64,000 nt of DNA from Actinoallomurus iriomotensis (GTDB lineage Bacteria; Actinomycetota; Actinomycetes; Streptosporangiales; Streptosporangiaceae): contig NZ_BSTJ01000001.1 of the NCBI RefSeq assembly GCF_030269445.1, forward strand, positions 335,898-399,897, given 5' to 3'. Each line of letters opens with the position of its first letter. Position 1 is the stretch's first letter. Made by a program: the position numbers and the translations under genes. Below the pieces are notes generated by a model. That model saw nothing but the letters and a program-made list of their open reading frames with translations, did not search any database and was not told the DNA's origin. Positions 16,999-25,635 of the stretch are shown piece after piece.

Positions 16999-18099
16999 TC
17001 ACGCACGCTGGACGGTCAGCCGCCTCCCGGTCTCGTCGGAGCGCCGGACGGCGTCGAGCAGGCGGTGCACCCGCACCCCGGCGTGGAAGTCCGGGGCGGT
17101 GCGCGTGCCCGTGCGGATGTCGGCGGCGAGCGCGGCGTACAGCCGGGCCACGTTGCGGGCCTCGATCCCGAGGACCGGGGCGGGATCGGGCGCCGGCGTC
17201 TCCTCCCACCGGCCGTCCCGCGAGGTGAGGAGGCGCAGCTCGCTCAGCTGCACCCCGCCCGGGCCGTGCGCGCCCGACACGACGGCGAGGTCGCCGTCGG
17301 TCCCGGCGATCTCGATCCGGGTACGGCCGTCGGTCTCCTTGCCATCGTGGACGTGGGCCGAGACGACCGCGCCGCTCGCCAGGGTGCCGTTGAGGAGAAG
17401 GTGGTCGGGGCCGGTCGCCTCGATCTCCTCGCCGGTCTCCTCGACGACGTGACGGGGCCGCTGGACCGACAGACGGGCCGAGAGCTCGGTGAGGTCGCCG
17501 AGCAGGTACTCCAGCGCGTCCAGCGTGTGCCCTGCGGCCACCTCCAGCATGCCGGCCCCGTTGCGACGATCGAGCGTGTACGCGGCCCATGCCGGGACCC
17601 GCCCGCCGGCGCCCTTGCCGCGGGCCGCGTACACGGTGGCCGAGGTGACCCGTCCCACCCGGCCGCCGGTGAGCAGTTCACGCGCCTGACGGATCTCCGG
17701 GGCGTGGCGGGCCTGCAGGCCGACCGCGTGACGCACGCCGGCGCGGTCGGCGAGCTCGGCCAGAGACTCCGCCTCGTCGGTGGTCAGCGCCAGCGGCCAC
17801 TCGCAGTACACGTGCTTGCCCGCCTCGATCGCCGCCCGGACCAGCGCGGCGTGCGCCGGCACCTTGACCGTGACGGCGACCAGGTCGACCTCGTCGTGCT
17901 CGGCGAGCCGCCGCGCGTCCGTGAAGGCGTGCTCGGCGCCGAAGGCCCGTGCGGCCTCCCGCGCGCTCTCCTCCCGCGTGGTGCCGACCGCCGTGATCAC
18001 GTGGTCCGGCAGCGCGCGGAGGGCCGGGACGTGCGCGCGGGCGGCCCATCCGCGCCCGGGCGTGGCCCCGATGATGCCCACCCTGATGCGGTCTGCCAT
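16999..18099 (-). CDS. Gfo/Idh/MocA-family oxidoreductase
   Basis: A 366-residue NAD(P)-dependent dehydrogenase. The Rossmann motif is VGIIGATPGRGWAARAHVPAL and the family motif is HVYCEWPLALT, in which the usual EKP is replaced by EWP, so the catalytic Lys of classic sugar dehydrogenases is missing. The C-terminal alpha/beta domain is present. The substrate is unknown. ATG 18099 has AAGGAG 6 nt upstream. It is divergent from a TetR gene, with two operator-like repeats between them, which suggests direct repression by that regulator. Confidence 0.85.
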   Translation of the reverse strand: MADRIRVGIIGATPGRGWAARAHVPALRALPDHVITAVGTTREESAREAARAFGAEHAFTDARRLAEHDEVDLVAVTVKVPAHAALVRAAIEAGKHVYCEWPLALTTDEAESLAELADRAGVRHAVGLQARHAPEIRQARELLTGGRVGRVTSATVYAARGKGAGGRVPAWAAYTLDRRNGAGMLEVAAGHTLDALEYLLGDLTELSARLSVQRPRHVVEETGEEIEATGPDHLLLNGTLASGAVVSAHVHDGKETDGRTRIEIAGTDGDLAVVSGAHGPGGVQLSELRLLTSRDGRWEETPAPDPAPVLGIEARNVARLYAALAADIRTGTRTAPDFHAGVRVHRLLDAVRRSDETGRRLTVQRA

Positions 18100-18117
18100 G
18101 GCCGGCTCCTTCCCTCA

Positions 18118-18183
18118 TAAGCGGACGCACGCCGTCCGCTTACGCCCGGAGCCTAGGATAAACGGACGGCCTGCGTCCACTTT
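18118..18183. promoter_or_regulatory. Two TetR-type operators in the divergent promoter region
   Basis: Operator 1 is 18118-18142: TAAGCGGACG, a 5-bp spacer and its perfect 10-bp complement. Operator 2 is 18159-18183: TAAACGGACG, 5 bp and CGTCCACTTT, matching 7 of 10 arm positions. Their centres are 41 bp apart, near four helical turns. Operator 2 touches the TetR promoter, whose -10 TAGCCT is at 18186-18191. Operator 1 lies downstream of the probable start of the oxidoreductase transcript. Confidence 0.8.
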
Positions 18184-18199
18184 GCTAGCCTTCCGTGGC

Positions 18200-18835
18200 A
18201 TGAGCGCCGTGGAACGGATGCTGGCCGGTGACGCGGGACGCCGGCCGCGGTCGGACGCGCTCCGCAACCTCGAACGCCTGGTGACGGCCGCGCGCGCCGC
18301 GATCGCCGAGGACGGCGTCGAGGTGACCGCACACGAGATCGCCCGCCGGGCGGGCGTCGGCATCGGCACCTTCTACCGCCGGGTCTCCTCCCGCGAGGCC
18401 CTCCTGTACGCCGTGCTGGAGGAGGTGCTCGGCGAGATCCTGGCCACGGCGGACCGGGCGCTCGACGACCCCGACCCCTGGCGCGGCTTCTGCGACTTCG
18501 CCGCCGCGTTCGTCCGGCTTCGCGCGGAGAGCTGCGGCGTGGGCGAGGCGCTGGGCGGCGCCTGCGGCCCCGCACTCGACCGGTGCCTCGGCGAGGTCCG
18601 CGACCGCGTCCGGCGCCTGGTCGAACGCGCCCAGGAGTCCGGGCGCATGCGCCCGGACGTGTCCTGGACGGACGTCCCCTTCCTGCTCGCCGGCGTCGCG
18701 ACCGGCCCACGCACGATCGGCCTGCACGCCGGAGACGGACAGTGGAACCGCAACCTGAGAGTCGTCCTGGACGGACTGAGCACTCCCCGGCCCGCCGCCC
18801 TGCCCTCCACCACGAACGCCCCGGCGCAGGCATAA
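18200..18835 (+). CDS. TetR-family transcriptional regulator
   Basis: A 211-residue repressor-type protein. The N-terminal helix-turn-helix is VTAHEIARRAGVGIGTFYRRVSSREALLYAV (partial, about 38-70), typical of TetR. The C-terminal ligand domain is not assignable to a known inducer. TAGCCT lies 8 nt before the ATG, so the transcript is leaderless. Twin operators overlap its promoter and that of the divergent Gfo/Idh gene, so it probably represses both. Confidence 0.9.
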   Translation: MSAVERMLAGDAGRRPRSDALRNLERLVTAARAAIAEDGVEVTAHEIARRAGVGIGTFYRRVSSREALLYAVLEEVLGEILATADRALDDPDPWRGFCDFAAAFVRLRAESCGVGEALGGACGPALDRCLGEVRDRVRRLVERAQESGRMRPDVSWTDVPFLLAGVATGPRTIGLHAGDGQWNRNLRVVLDGLSTPRPAALPSTTNAPAQA

Positions 18836-19148
18836 GGCCCGCCCCCGCCCCACCACGGGGCAGCGGGCACTCCGCGCGCCAGGCACGGACGCTCCGCCGC
18901 AGGCGTGAAGTCACCCGTTCCGACCTCACAGATCTTCCCGACGGCCACCACAACGCGCCGAGCTTCGCGCGTACGCCGCACGCCGCCCTCCGGCACGAGT
19001 GTTCCCGTGCGGGTACGAGGCCGTCATTTTCCGCCTCGCCGACCGCCGTCACAGCTCGGCGGGGTTCGGCACGAGCGGCCCGCTCCGGCCCCTACCGGCG
19101 CCGCCGGTAGGGCGCGGCCCCGCTTCGCGTGGCGCGTCGTGGGCGGGT
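18836..19148. other. Intergenic region with a strong hairpin
   Basis: No gene is recognised. A 10-bp perfect hairpin CCCTACCGGC/GCCGGTAGGG (19090-19112, 3-nt loop) lies before the promoter of the EamA leader. It lacks a T-run and may act as a GC-rich terminator after the TetR gene. Confidence 0.5.
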
Positions 19149-19161
19149 TAGGCTGCTCGCC

Positions 19162-19203
19162 ATGACGTACTACACCGCTCAGCTCGGACCGCCCCGGCTC
19201 TGA
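19162..19203 (+). CDS. Short leader peptide with tandem Tyr before EamA exporter
   Basis: A 13-codon ORF encoding MTYYTAQLGPPRL. TAGGCT (19149-19154) is exactly 7 nt before the ATG, so it should be leaderless and translated. A 7-bp hairpin GCCCCGG/CCGGGGC (19191-19210) carries the stop codon in its loop. The exporter start codon is 113 nt further on. The adjacent Tyr codons make it a candidate regulatory leader, but no full terminator or antiterminator could be drawn. Confidence 0.5.
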   Translation: MTYYTAQLGPPRL

Positions 19204-19316
19204 CCGGGGCCGCCCCTCCCCCACGTCCGGCAGACCGCCCGGCGTGGTCGTGAGCGTGTTCAGGCGCGTCCCCGGATCCGGTGTTCATCATCCGGTTCGA
19301 GCCTGGAGTCTCTCTC

Positions 19317-20228
19317 GTGACCAGTACGTCCCTCAGTTCCACCACGCCCGTACGCCGGTTCGGCGGGGCGGCCGACATCGTCCTCGCCGCCGCTCTCTGG
19401 GGCACCACCGGCACCGTGCGCACCTTCACGCACGCCGGTCCGGTCGTCGTGGGCGCCGCCCGGCTGCTCATCGGCGGGGCCTTCCTCTTCGTTCTCGCCG
19501 TACGTTCCGGTGGCCTGCGGCCGCTGATCGCCGCCGGCCGCCGTACCCGGCTGATCCTCTTCCTCGGCGCCGCCCTCGCCTCGATCTACCAGGTGGCGTT
19601 CTTCAGCTCCGTCGCCCGTACGGGTGTGGCCACCGGCACGGTCGTCACGATCGGCAGCGGGCCGGTGTTCGCCGGGCTGCTCACCCTCGCCCTGCGAATG
19701 GGCGCGCCGAGCCGCCGCTGGCTGCTGTCCACCGTCGGCGCGGTGGCCGGCTGCACGGCGCTGACCGTCGGCGGCCGGTCCGCCGGAGTCGAGCCGGTCG
19801 GGATCGGTCTCGCCCTGCTGGCGGGCTTCGGGTACGCCGCGTACGCCACCGCGGCGTCCGTGCTGATCACGCGCGGAGAGGAGGACCGGGCGGTGACCGG
19901 TGTCATCTTCGGCGGCGCCGGGATCCTGCTGCTGCCCGTACTCGTGTTCGAGGGTGCCGGCTGGATGTTCACCGTACGCGGCGGCCCGGCGGCGCTCTAC
20001 CTCGGCCTGATCACCACGGGCGTCGGCTACGTCCTGTACGGCCGGGGGTTGCGCACCACCCCGGTCGCCACGGCGACGACGCTCACCCTGGCAGAACCGG
20101 CGGTCGCCGCCGTACTCGGCCTGTTCGTGCTGGGCGAGCATCTCGGCGGGCTCGCCCTGGCCGGTCTCGCCCTGCTGGTGATCAGCCTGCTGATCCTCAC
20201 CCTGCCGGAGGGCAGGCCGAGGCGGTGA
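19317..20228 (+). CDS. EamA/DMT-family transporter
   Basis: A 303-residue membrane protein with about ten hydrophobic helices and two EamA repeats. Family motifs include ALWGTTGTVRTF near 25, IYQVAFFSSVARTGVATGTVVTIGSGPVFA (partial) at the end of the first repeat and LAEPAVAAVLGLFVLGE in the second. These carriers export amino acids or other metabolites, and the substrate cannot be told here. GTG 19317 with GGAG 8 nt upstream is the likely start. Its long 5' leader contains the MTYY peptide. Confidence 0.85.
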   Translation: MTSTSLSSTTPVRRFGGAADIVLAAALWGTTGTVRTFTHAGPVVVGAARLLIGGAFLFVLAVRSGGLRPLIAAGRRTRLILFLGAALASIYQVAFFSSVARTGVATGTVVTIGSGPVFAGLLTLALRMGAPSRRWLLSTVGAVAGCTALTVGGRSAGVEPVGIGLALLAGFGYAAYATAASVLITRGEEDRAVTGVIFGGAGILLLPVLVFEGAGWMFTVRGGPAALYLGLITTGVGYVLYGRGLRTTPVATATTLTLAEPAVAAVLGLFVLGEHLGGLALAGLALLVISLLILTLPEGRPRR

Positions 20229-20830
20229 TCGACACGGCGGGGCCGTCCGGGCCCCGCCGGTAACCCGCGTGGGGGCGGCCCGGCGGCATCATGCGTCCGG
20301 GTGGCCCCTGCGCGGGAACGGACGGTGGGAGCCGCGACCGGCCTGGACGGACCGAACGTCCCGCGGCCCGCCGCAACGTCCGCGTCGGCGAAGACGCGCC
20401 CGCCGCCCGACGCGGCCGCGGCCCGTTCGGCCGGTCCTCACGAGCAGCACAGACCACCCTGGATGCGAAAAGCCCACCCCGGCCGAACTCGCCATCACGG
20501 CCACCCGCGCGCCGACCGTCCTACCCGCCCGCCTCGGGAACGCCCGGCACAGGCCACCCCGCCGACCCCCTTGGATGCGAACACCGCGGTCGCCGCGATG
20601 GCGCCAAGCAGCAGCCATGAAGGGCCGGCGATGGTGGGACCCGCCCACAGCCACTGCGCGACCCGTGTGTCGCCGACCCCACCGGAGCCCGCCGTCGCAG
20701 TGCCGCCTCCTGTGGCGGCTCCGGCCGGAGCCGGTGCGGACGCTGGCGTGCAGGCCGGCCCGGCATCAGCGGCTTCACGTGCTGAGCAGGCTCAGCGCGA
20801 ACGGCCCGGGCCGGCTCGCCCGCCGTCGGC
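20229..20830. other. About 600 bp without a recognisable gene
   Basis: Begins with a hairpin GGCGGGGCC/GGCCCCGCC near 20240-20262 that may end the EamA transcript. The rest is Pro/Arg-coding in all frames, with no motif or start signal. GGATGCGA occurs twice (20461 and 20573) without larger repeat structure. I see no gene here. Confidence 0.6.
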
Positions 20831-20833
20831 AGG

Positions 20834-22084
20834 TCAGGCGGTCGGCTCGCCGTACGACGGGCGGTGCTCCTGCAGGGACGTGGCGAGCTGCTCGGCCATC
20901 TCGCCGGCGTCGAGGCGCTTCTCGATCTGACGGAGATCGTCGATCTTGGCGCGGGTCTCGGCACGACGCGGGGTCAGGACGGTGCAGCAGTCCTCGTCCG
21001 GCAGTTCGGAGATCGCGAGCGTGTGGAGGCGGCGGGCCTCATCCATGATCTCGACCTTGTCCATGCCGATGAGCGGACGCAGGATCGGCAGCTCCACCGC
21101 GTCGTCGAGGGCGGTGATGTTCTGGAGCGTCTGGCTGCTCACCTGGCCGAGCGAGTCGCCGGTCACGAGCGCCGCTCCGCCGAGGTTGTGCGCGACGATC
21201 TCGCCGGTCTTCAGCATCAGCCGTCGCTGCGCGACGATCTGCAGCCGGTCGGCTCCGGAGGTCTTGATCTGCTGCTGCGCCTTGCCGAACGGCACCACGA
21301 ACAGCCGTGAGCCGCCCTGGAACTTGTCCAGCTCGCGGACCAGGGCGTACGCCTTGTAGATCGACTCGGGGCCGGTGAAGGGCATGCCGGAGAAGTGGAG
21401 GAAGTCCACTCGCAGGCCGCGGCGCATCATGCGGTACGCGGCCACGGGCGAGTCGATGCCGCCCGACATGAGGACGAGCGCCCGGCCGCTCATGCCGACC
21501 GGCAGGCCGCCCGCGCCCGGCATGCCGTCGGTGAAGACGAACACCTCGCGCTGGTCGACCTCGACGAACACCGCGATGTCGGGCTGCTTCAGGTCGACCG
21601 GCAGGTCGTAGCGCTCCTGGACCTTCGAGCCGAGCAGGATGTTCAGCTCCGAGGAGGTCATCGGGAAGCGCTTGTCACGGCGCCGCGACCGGATCGCGAA
21701 CTTGCCCTTGTGCGCGAGCGCCGGGTGCTGGCCGACGAGGTCGAGCGCCGCCCGTACGGCCGCGTCGGGGTCCTTGTCCACCCGCCACGCACGGTGCACC
21801 CACACGATGCCCATCACGTCGGTCATGCGCCGCGCGACCGCGTCGACGTCGGCGAGCTCGCCGCTCTCGGTGCGGACGACGATGACGCCCTCGCGCTGCC
21901 AGACTTGGATCTTGATCCCGAGGCCCTTGACCGCAGCGCGGATGTTGTTCTGGAGCCGCCGCTCGAACAGGTCGCGGTTTCTGCCCTTCAGAACGAGCTC
22001 ACCCAGCTTGAGCAGCACACAGGGCTCACCGTTCACAGGGGTGTGCCTGCTCGGGCTCTCGGCCGCCGCGTCGAGCATGGGCAT
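20834..22084 (-). CDS. thiI: tRNA 4-thiouridine synthase/thiazole sulfurtransferase ThiI
   Basis: Inserts sulfur at U8 of tRNA and can feed ThiS for thiazole synthesis. It has 416 residues: an N-terminal ferredoxin-like/THUMP region (to about 185) and a PP-loop ATP site LVLMSGGIDSPVAAYR (SGGIDS at 207-212). VTGDSLGQVSSQTLQN and the DEDCCTVLTPRRAETRA block follow. There is no C-terminal rhodanese domain, so a separate sulfur donor must deliver persulfide. It lies 14 kb from thiO-S-G and is not in that operon. Confidence 0.93.
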   Translation of the reverse strand: MPMLDAAAESPSRHTPVNGEPCVLLKLGELVLKGRNRDLFERRLQNNIRAAVKGLGIKIQVWQREGVIVVRTESGELADVDAVARRMTDVMGIVWVHRAWRVDKDPDAAVRAALDLVGQHPALAHKGKFAIRSRRRDKRFPMTSSELNILLGSKVQERYDLPVDLKQPDIAVFVEVDQREVFVFTDGMPGAGGLPVGMSGRALVLMSGGIDSPVAAYRMMRRGLRVDFLHFSGMPFTGPESIYKAYALVRELDKFQGGSRLFVVPFGKAQQQIKTSGADRLQIVAQRRLMLKTGEIVAHNLGGAALVTGDSLGQVSSQTLQNITALDDAVELPILRPLIGMDKVEIMDEARRLHTLAISELPDEDCCTVLTPRRAETRAKIDDLRQIEKRLDAGEMAEQLATSLQEHRPSYGEPTA

Positions 22085-22180
22085 GGATGACCTCCAGCAG
22101 GGGAAGCGGGGAAGGGGCGACGCGCCTAGTGTCGCGCAAGAAGTGCAACATCGCGACTCGGGCGCGGTGTTCCCGTGTCG

Positions 22181-22876
22181 TCACCGTTTCACGCAGGTGT
22201 ACGCGCCGTAGATCCGGCCGCGGAAGCCGGTCCGGACGATCTCGAATCCGGCGGCCTCCAGCATCGGCTCCAGCAGCCACCGGAAGGTGCTGTGCTCGGT
22301 CCGGAGGTGTTCGGCGAAGTCCTCGCGGGTGTAGCCCCGCGTGGGATCGGCCGCCGCGCCGTCGAACCAGCGCGCGATGACCTCGTCGGCCTCCTCCGGG
22401 CGGAAGTCGAAGACCAGGTCGCGCAGCCGCAGCACGCCGCCGGGCCGCAGGATCCGCGCGACGCGCTCCAGGGCGAGTGCCTTCCAGAAGTCCGGAAGCT
22501 GATGCAGCGCGTTGCGGCTGCAGACCGCGTCCGCCGGCGCTCCGGTGTGCTCATAGGACAGGAAGCCCGCGCGTACGCACTCGACGTTGGGAAATCCGGC
22601 GGCCCGTTCGCGCAGGACCTCCTGCATGGCGGGCGAGACGTCGACCGCGACCACGCGGCGGAACCGCGGCGCGGCGGCGAACGCCAGCCGTCCGGTGCCG
22701 GCGCCGAGGTCGACCAGGGTGCCGTCGAGCCCGGCGAGCTCGGCGAGGTCCTCCTCGACGTCCGGCAGAACGTCTCGGTCGTATCCGGCCTTCGTCTCGT
22801 ACCGGGCGACGAACCCCGGATCGAGGTGCTCGGCACCGGCGTGGGCGAGTTCGTCGAGGGTCCACGATGTGTCCAT
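22181..22876 (-). CDS. SAM-dependent class I methyltransferase
   Basis: A 231-residue cytosolic methyltransferase. The SAM-binding motif I is LVDLGAGTGRLAFAAA (about 55-70), with VVAVDVSPAM (motif II) and VCSRNALHQLPDFWKALAL (post-motif). The substrate is unknown. ATG 22876 has a GAGGAT-like site upstream. It is collinear with thiI 97 bp downstream and follows the MFS transporter gene, from which it may be co-transcribed. Confidence 0.82.
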   Translation of the reverse strand: MDTSWTLDELAHAGAEHLDPGFVARYETKAGYDRDVLPDVEEDLAELAGLDGTLVDLGAGTGRLAFAAAPRFRRVVAVDVSPAMQEVLRERAAGFPNVECVRAGFLSYEHTGAPADAVCSRNALHQLPDFWKALALERVARILRPGGVLRLRDLVFDFRPEEADEVIARWFDGAAADPTRGYTREDFAEHLRTEHSTFRWLLEPMLEAAGFEIVRTGFRGRIYGAYTCVKR

Positions 22877-22921
22877 TTCGCGATCCTCACATCGGAGGCG
22901 GGGCGGCCGCACGCGGTTTTC

Positions 22922-24118
22922 TCACCGCGGCGAGCCGGCCCCGACGGGCTCCGGCGAGCGTTCCACCGGCCGCAGGCCGGGCGCGAGGGCCAGCGTGACC
23001 GCCACCGACGCCGCCGCCATCACGGCCATGGCCGTCGCCGGTGAGGTGTGCTGCGCGACGGCCCCCGCGAGGACCGCGCCGACGCCCTGCATGGCGAGCA
23101 TCCCGGAGGAGTGCAGGCCCAGCGCGTGCCCGTGCATCTCACCCGGCGTGATGGCCATCAGCCGCTCCTGCAGCAACAGCGTCGCGGAGTATCCGATCGA
23201 CGCGAGGACGACCGCGGTGACCGCGACGGGCGCCGGTGGGTCCACCGCGAAGATCAGGTACGGGACGGCGAGCAGCAGGCGCAGCGGCGCGCCGAGACGC
23301 CGCCGCCACCGGTCGGCCACGAACCGGCCGGCCAGCGTGTCCCCGACCAGCATGCCGAACGCCGCGACGGTGAACAGCAGGCCCGCGTGGCCGGGCGCGT
23401 ACGGGACGAAGAGCGACTCGCAGCCGACGATCAACCCGTTGGGCACCCAGAGCGCGAGGTAGACGCAGCGGCGGGACCGGTCGGACCACAGGACCGCGTT
23501 GCTCCTCCAGGTCTCGGCCACCGAGGGGCGGCCGGCGGCGCGCGGCGGGCGCGCCCCCAGGCCCGTACGGGAGACGGCCGCGGCGGCGAGGAAGAGGGCC
23601 GCGCCCGCCAGCAGGGTGCCTCGCGGGGACAGCGTGGCGACCAGCACGCCTCCGGCCGCGAACCCGAAGATCTGCGACGTTCCGGCCGACATGTTCAGCA
23701 CCGACCGGCCCAGCAGGTAGCCGTCGGCCGGGAGGATCTCGCTGAGCAGCCCGTACCGGACTCCCCCACCAACCGACGCGACCAGCCCCTGGCCGAGGAC
23801 GATCGCGAAGATCGCGCCGAGCGGCAGGCCGGGCACGGCCAGCACCAGCGTGCTCAGCCCGAACACCAGCCCGATCGCGGTCATCGCCGCGCGCGGCGGC
23901 AGGCGGTCCGCCGCCGACAGCAACGCCACCGCGCCGGCCAGCTGGGCGAAAGAGGCGCCGAACATGCTGAGCGCCGACAGCAGCGGCGACCGGGTGGCGG
24001 TGTAGACGAGGGTGCCGAGCGCGAGCCCGCTCAGCGTGGACGCGGCGACCTGAAGGGAGCTCGCCGCGAACAGCGGCGTGAACTCCTCGGTCCGAAAAAG
24101 CTCCCCGTATGTACGCAT
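22922..24118 (-). CDS. MFS transporter
   Basis: A 398-residue major-facilitator protein with about 12 hydrophobic segments. AADRLPPRAAM after TM2 corresponds to the family loop motif. It resembles actinobacterial drug/metabolite exporters of the DHA type. It is divergent from an ArsR-type regulator gene with a palindromic operator between them, so regulator-controlled export is likely. The substrate is unknown. Confidence 0.85.
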   Translation of the reverse strand: MRTYGELFRTEEFTPLFAASSLQVAASTLSGLALGTLVYTATRSPLLSALSMFGASFAQLAGAVALLSAADRLPPRAAMTAIGLVFGLSTLVLAVPGLPLGAIFAIVLGQGLVASVGGGVRYGLLSEILPADGYLLGRSVLNMSAGTSQIFGFAAGGVLVATLSPRGTLLAGAALFLAAAAVSRTGLGARPPRAAGRPSVAETWRSNAVLWSDRSRRCVYLALWVPNGLIVGCESLFVPYAPGHAGLLFTVAAFGMLVGDTLAGRFVADRWRRRLGAPLRLLLAVPYLIFAVDPPAPVAVTAVVLASIGYSATLLLQERLMAITPGEMHGHALGLHSSGMLAMQGVGAVLAGAVAQHTSPATAMAVMAAASVAVTLALAPGLRPVERSPEPVGAGSPR

Positions 24119-24157
24119 AGCGGGAAATATGACTTCACCGGCGCGGCAACCGTTATG

Positions 24158-24177
24158 GTTTCGCCGGGAGGCGAAAC
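24158..24177. promoter_or_regulatory. Palindromic operator before the ArsR-type regulator
   Basis: GTTTCGCC, 4 bp, GGCGAAAC is a perfect 8-bp inverted repeat. It overlaps the end of a -10-like TATGGT (24154-24159) and ends 3 nt before the GTG start of the regulator. It is a likely autoregulatory site and could also block the divergent MFS promoter. Confidence 0.6.
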
Positions 24178-24180
24178 TCA

Positions 24181-25149
24181 GTGGGGTTGTGGCAGGTCAA
24201 CGCGGACACGCTGGCCGGGAGCCGATTCGTGGTCTCGGAGCTGAACGAGACGATCGCCTCGCTGGTCGCCCTGCAGCGCGCGACCGCCGCCCACCCCGGC
24301 GAACGCGCCTGGCTCGACGCCCACCTGCCGGCGTACCGGGCACGGCTCCGCGACGACCCGGTCGCCGCCCTGCTCGTACGAGCCGGTCTCATGGGCAGCT
24401 GGAACGCCGCCTTCCTCACGCCCACACCGCCCGGCGAGGGCAGCCCGTCGTTCGCCGATGAGGTGGCCCGGATCTGGGAGACACCGCCGGACACCGCTCG
24501 CGTGGACCTGACGGTGTCGCTGAAGGGCCCGTTGCCGCCCATGCTGGACCGCCCTGACCTGCCCTCACGCGCCGCCGGCCTGCTGGAGTGGGTGTGGACG
24601 GAGGCGGTCCGGCCGTACTGGCCACGCCGCCGGCGGCTGCTGGAGGCCGACATCCTCGCCCGTACGCGACAGCTCGGCGAGGGCGGCTGGGCGAGGGCCC
24701 TGGACGACATGCGCCCGGGGATGCGCTGGCTCGGCGACGGCCGTCTGCGGATCAACATGTACGACCACTCACCACGGGTGATCTCGGGCGCGCAACTGCT
24801 GTTCGTGCCGGTCACGCCGGGCCGGGGCTGGGTGTCGTGGGAGGCACCGCACCGGTACGCCGTGGTGTACCCGTGCGCGGGCGTACTGGCGGACGGCACC
24901 GGATCCGGCGCGCCGCAGGCACTGGGGCGCCTGCTCGGCCCGGCGCGGGCCGGCGTCCTGACACTGCTCGCGTCGCCGAAGAGCACGACACAGCTGGTCG
25001 CCCTGACGGGACAGGGCCTGGGCTCGGTGGGCCGCCACCTGAAGATCCTTCTGGAGGCGGGCCTGGTGACCCGCCGCCGTACGGGCCGCTCGGTCCTGTA
25101 CTACCGCACGCCGGCGGGCGACACCCTGGTCACCGCGTCCCGCCGATAG
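24181..25149 (+). CDS. ArsR-type transcriptional regulator with DUF5937-like N-terminal domain
   Basis: A 322-residue protein. The C-terminal 80 residues form an ArsR-type winged helix (LLASPKSTTQLVALTGQGLGSVGRHLKILLEAGLVTRRRTGRSVLYYRT in outline). The long N-terminal domain (to about 230), with SRFVVSELNETIASL and WVWTEAVRPYWPRRRRLLE, is the companion domain seen in many actinobacterial regulators. No Cys metal-binding motif is present, so it is not a metal sensor. The start GTG 24181 is taken from the promoter position. It probably controls itself and the divergent MFS gene. Confidence 0.82.
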   Translation: MGLWQVNADTLAGSRFVVSELNETIASLVALQRATAAHPGERAWLDAHLPAYRARLRDDPVAALLVRAGLMGSWNAAFLTPTPPGEGSPSFADEVARIWETPPDTARVDLTVSLKGPLPPMLDRPDLPSRAAGLLEWVWTEAVRPYWPRRRRLLEADILARTRQLGEGGWARALDDMRPGMRWLGDGRLRINMYDHSPRVISGAQLLFVPVTPGRGWVSWEAPHRYAVVYPCAGVLADGTGSGAPQALGRLLGPARAGVLTLLASPKSTTQLVALTGQGLGSVGRHLKILLEAGLVTRRRTGRSVLYYRTPAGDTLVTASRR

Positions 25150-25165
25150 CCGCCGGAGACCCGGG

Positions 25166-25474
25166 CTACCGCGGATCGAGCAGCTCTTCAACCGACTCGA
25201 CGCTGCCGGCGCGCCGCACCCAGGAGTCCAGCAGCGACAGATCCGTCGTCTCACTGATCCGCACCCGCACCGACTCCGGAACCTCGATCCCCCGAGCGGC
25301 GAGCAGAAGCAAGATCGCGCGTGCCTCGCCCTTGGCCTCGCCTTCGGCGACATACCTACGGGCGAAGTCGCTCTTGTACTCGCGGGCTCGCGTCTTCATG
25401 ATCTCCTCCAGGATTCCGCGGGCCGTCTCGGGAAGCACGGCGAGCCGCGCTCCGTCGTGGCCGAACGTCACCAC
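25166..25474 (-). pseudogene. C-terminal remnant of an Rpn-like recombination-promoting nuclease
   Basis: About 100 residues: VLPETARGILEEIMKTRAR, EYKSDFARRYVAEGEAKGEA, LLLLAARGIEVPE and LLDSWVRRAGSVESVEELLD. This is the C-terminal tail pattern of the Rpn/PD-(D/E)XK putative transposase-nuclease proteins abundant in actinomycetes, which are about 300 residues long. The catalytic N-terminal part is absent: sequence upstream becomes AT-richer and unrelated. A free-standing short protein is possible, but truncation is more likely. Confidence 0.55.
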
Positions 25475-25635
25475 GGCATCGGCACGATAGGGAGACTATT
25501 AGTAATCGATCGGTAACGCAAAGTCAACACAATCGAATGTGCGTGCGGCAAGCCGGTCGTACGCCGTCGAGGAGGAAACCGGGCCGATGGGGCATCATCG
25601 GCTTCGAAGTCTTGGAGGACCGACTCGGGAGGGCC

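Noticed and set aside
19290-19312. tRNA-like T-arm sequence GGTTCGAGCC
   Set aside because: Only about three stem pairs can form and no acceptor, D- or anticodon arm is present; it lies in the EamA leader.
20461-20581. GGATGCGA repeated about 112 bp apart, possible att sites or CRISPR-like repeats
   Set aside because: Only two copies of 8-9 bp without integrase, cas genes or regular spacing. Chance in GC-rich DNA is likely.
20834-22084. ThiI as a member of the TPP-riboswitch thiamine operon
   Set aside because: It is 14 kb away on the other strand with no riboswitch, and is better seen as a tRNA-modification gene.
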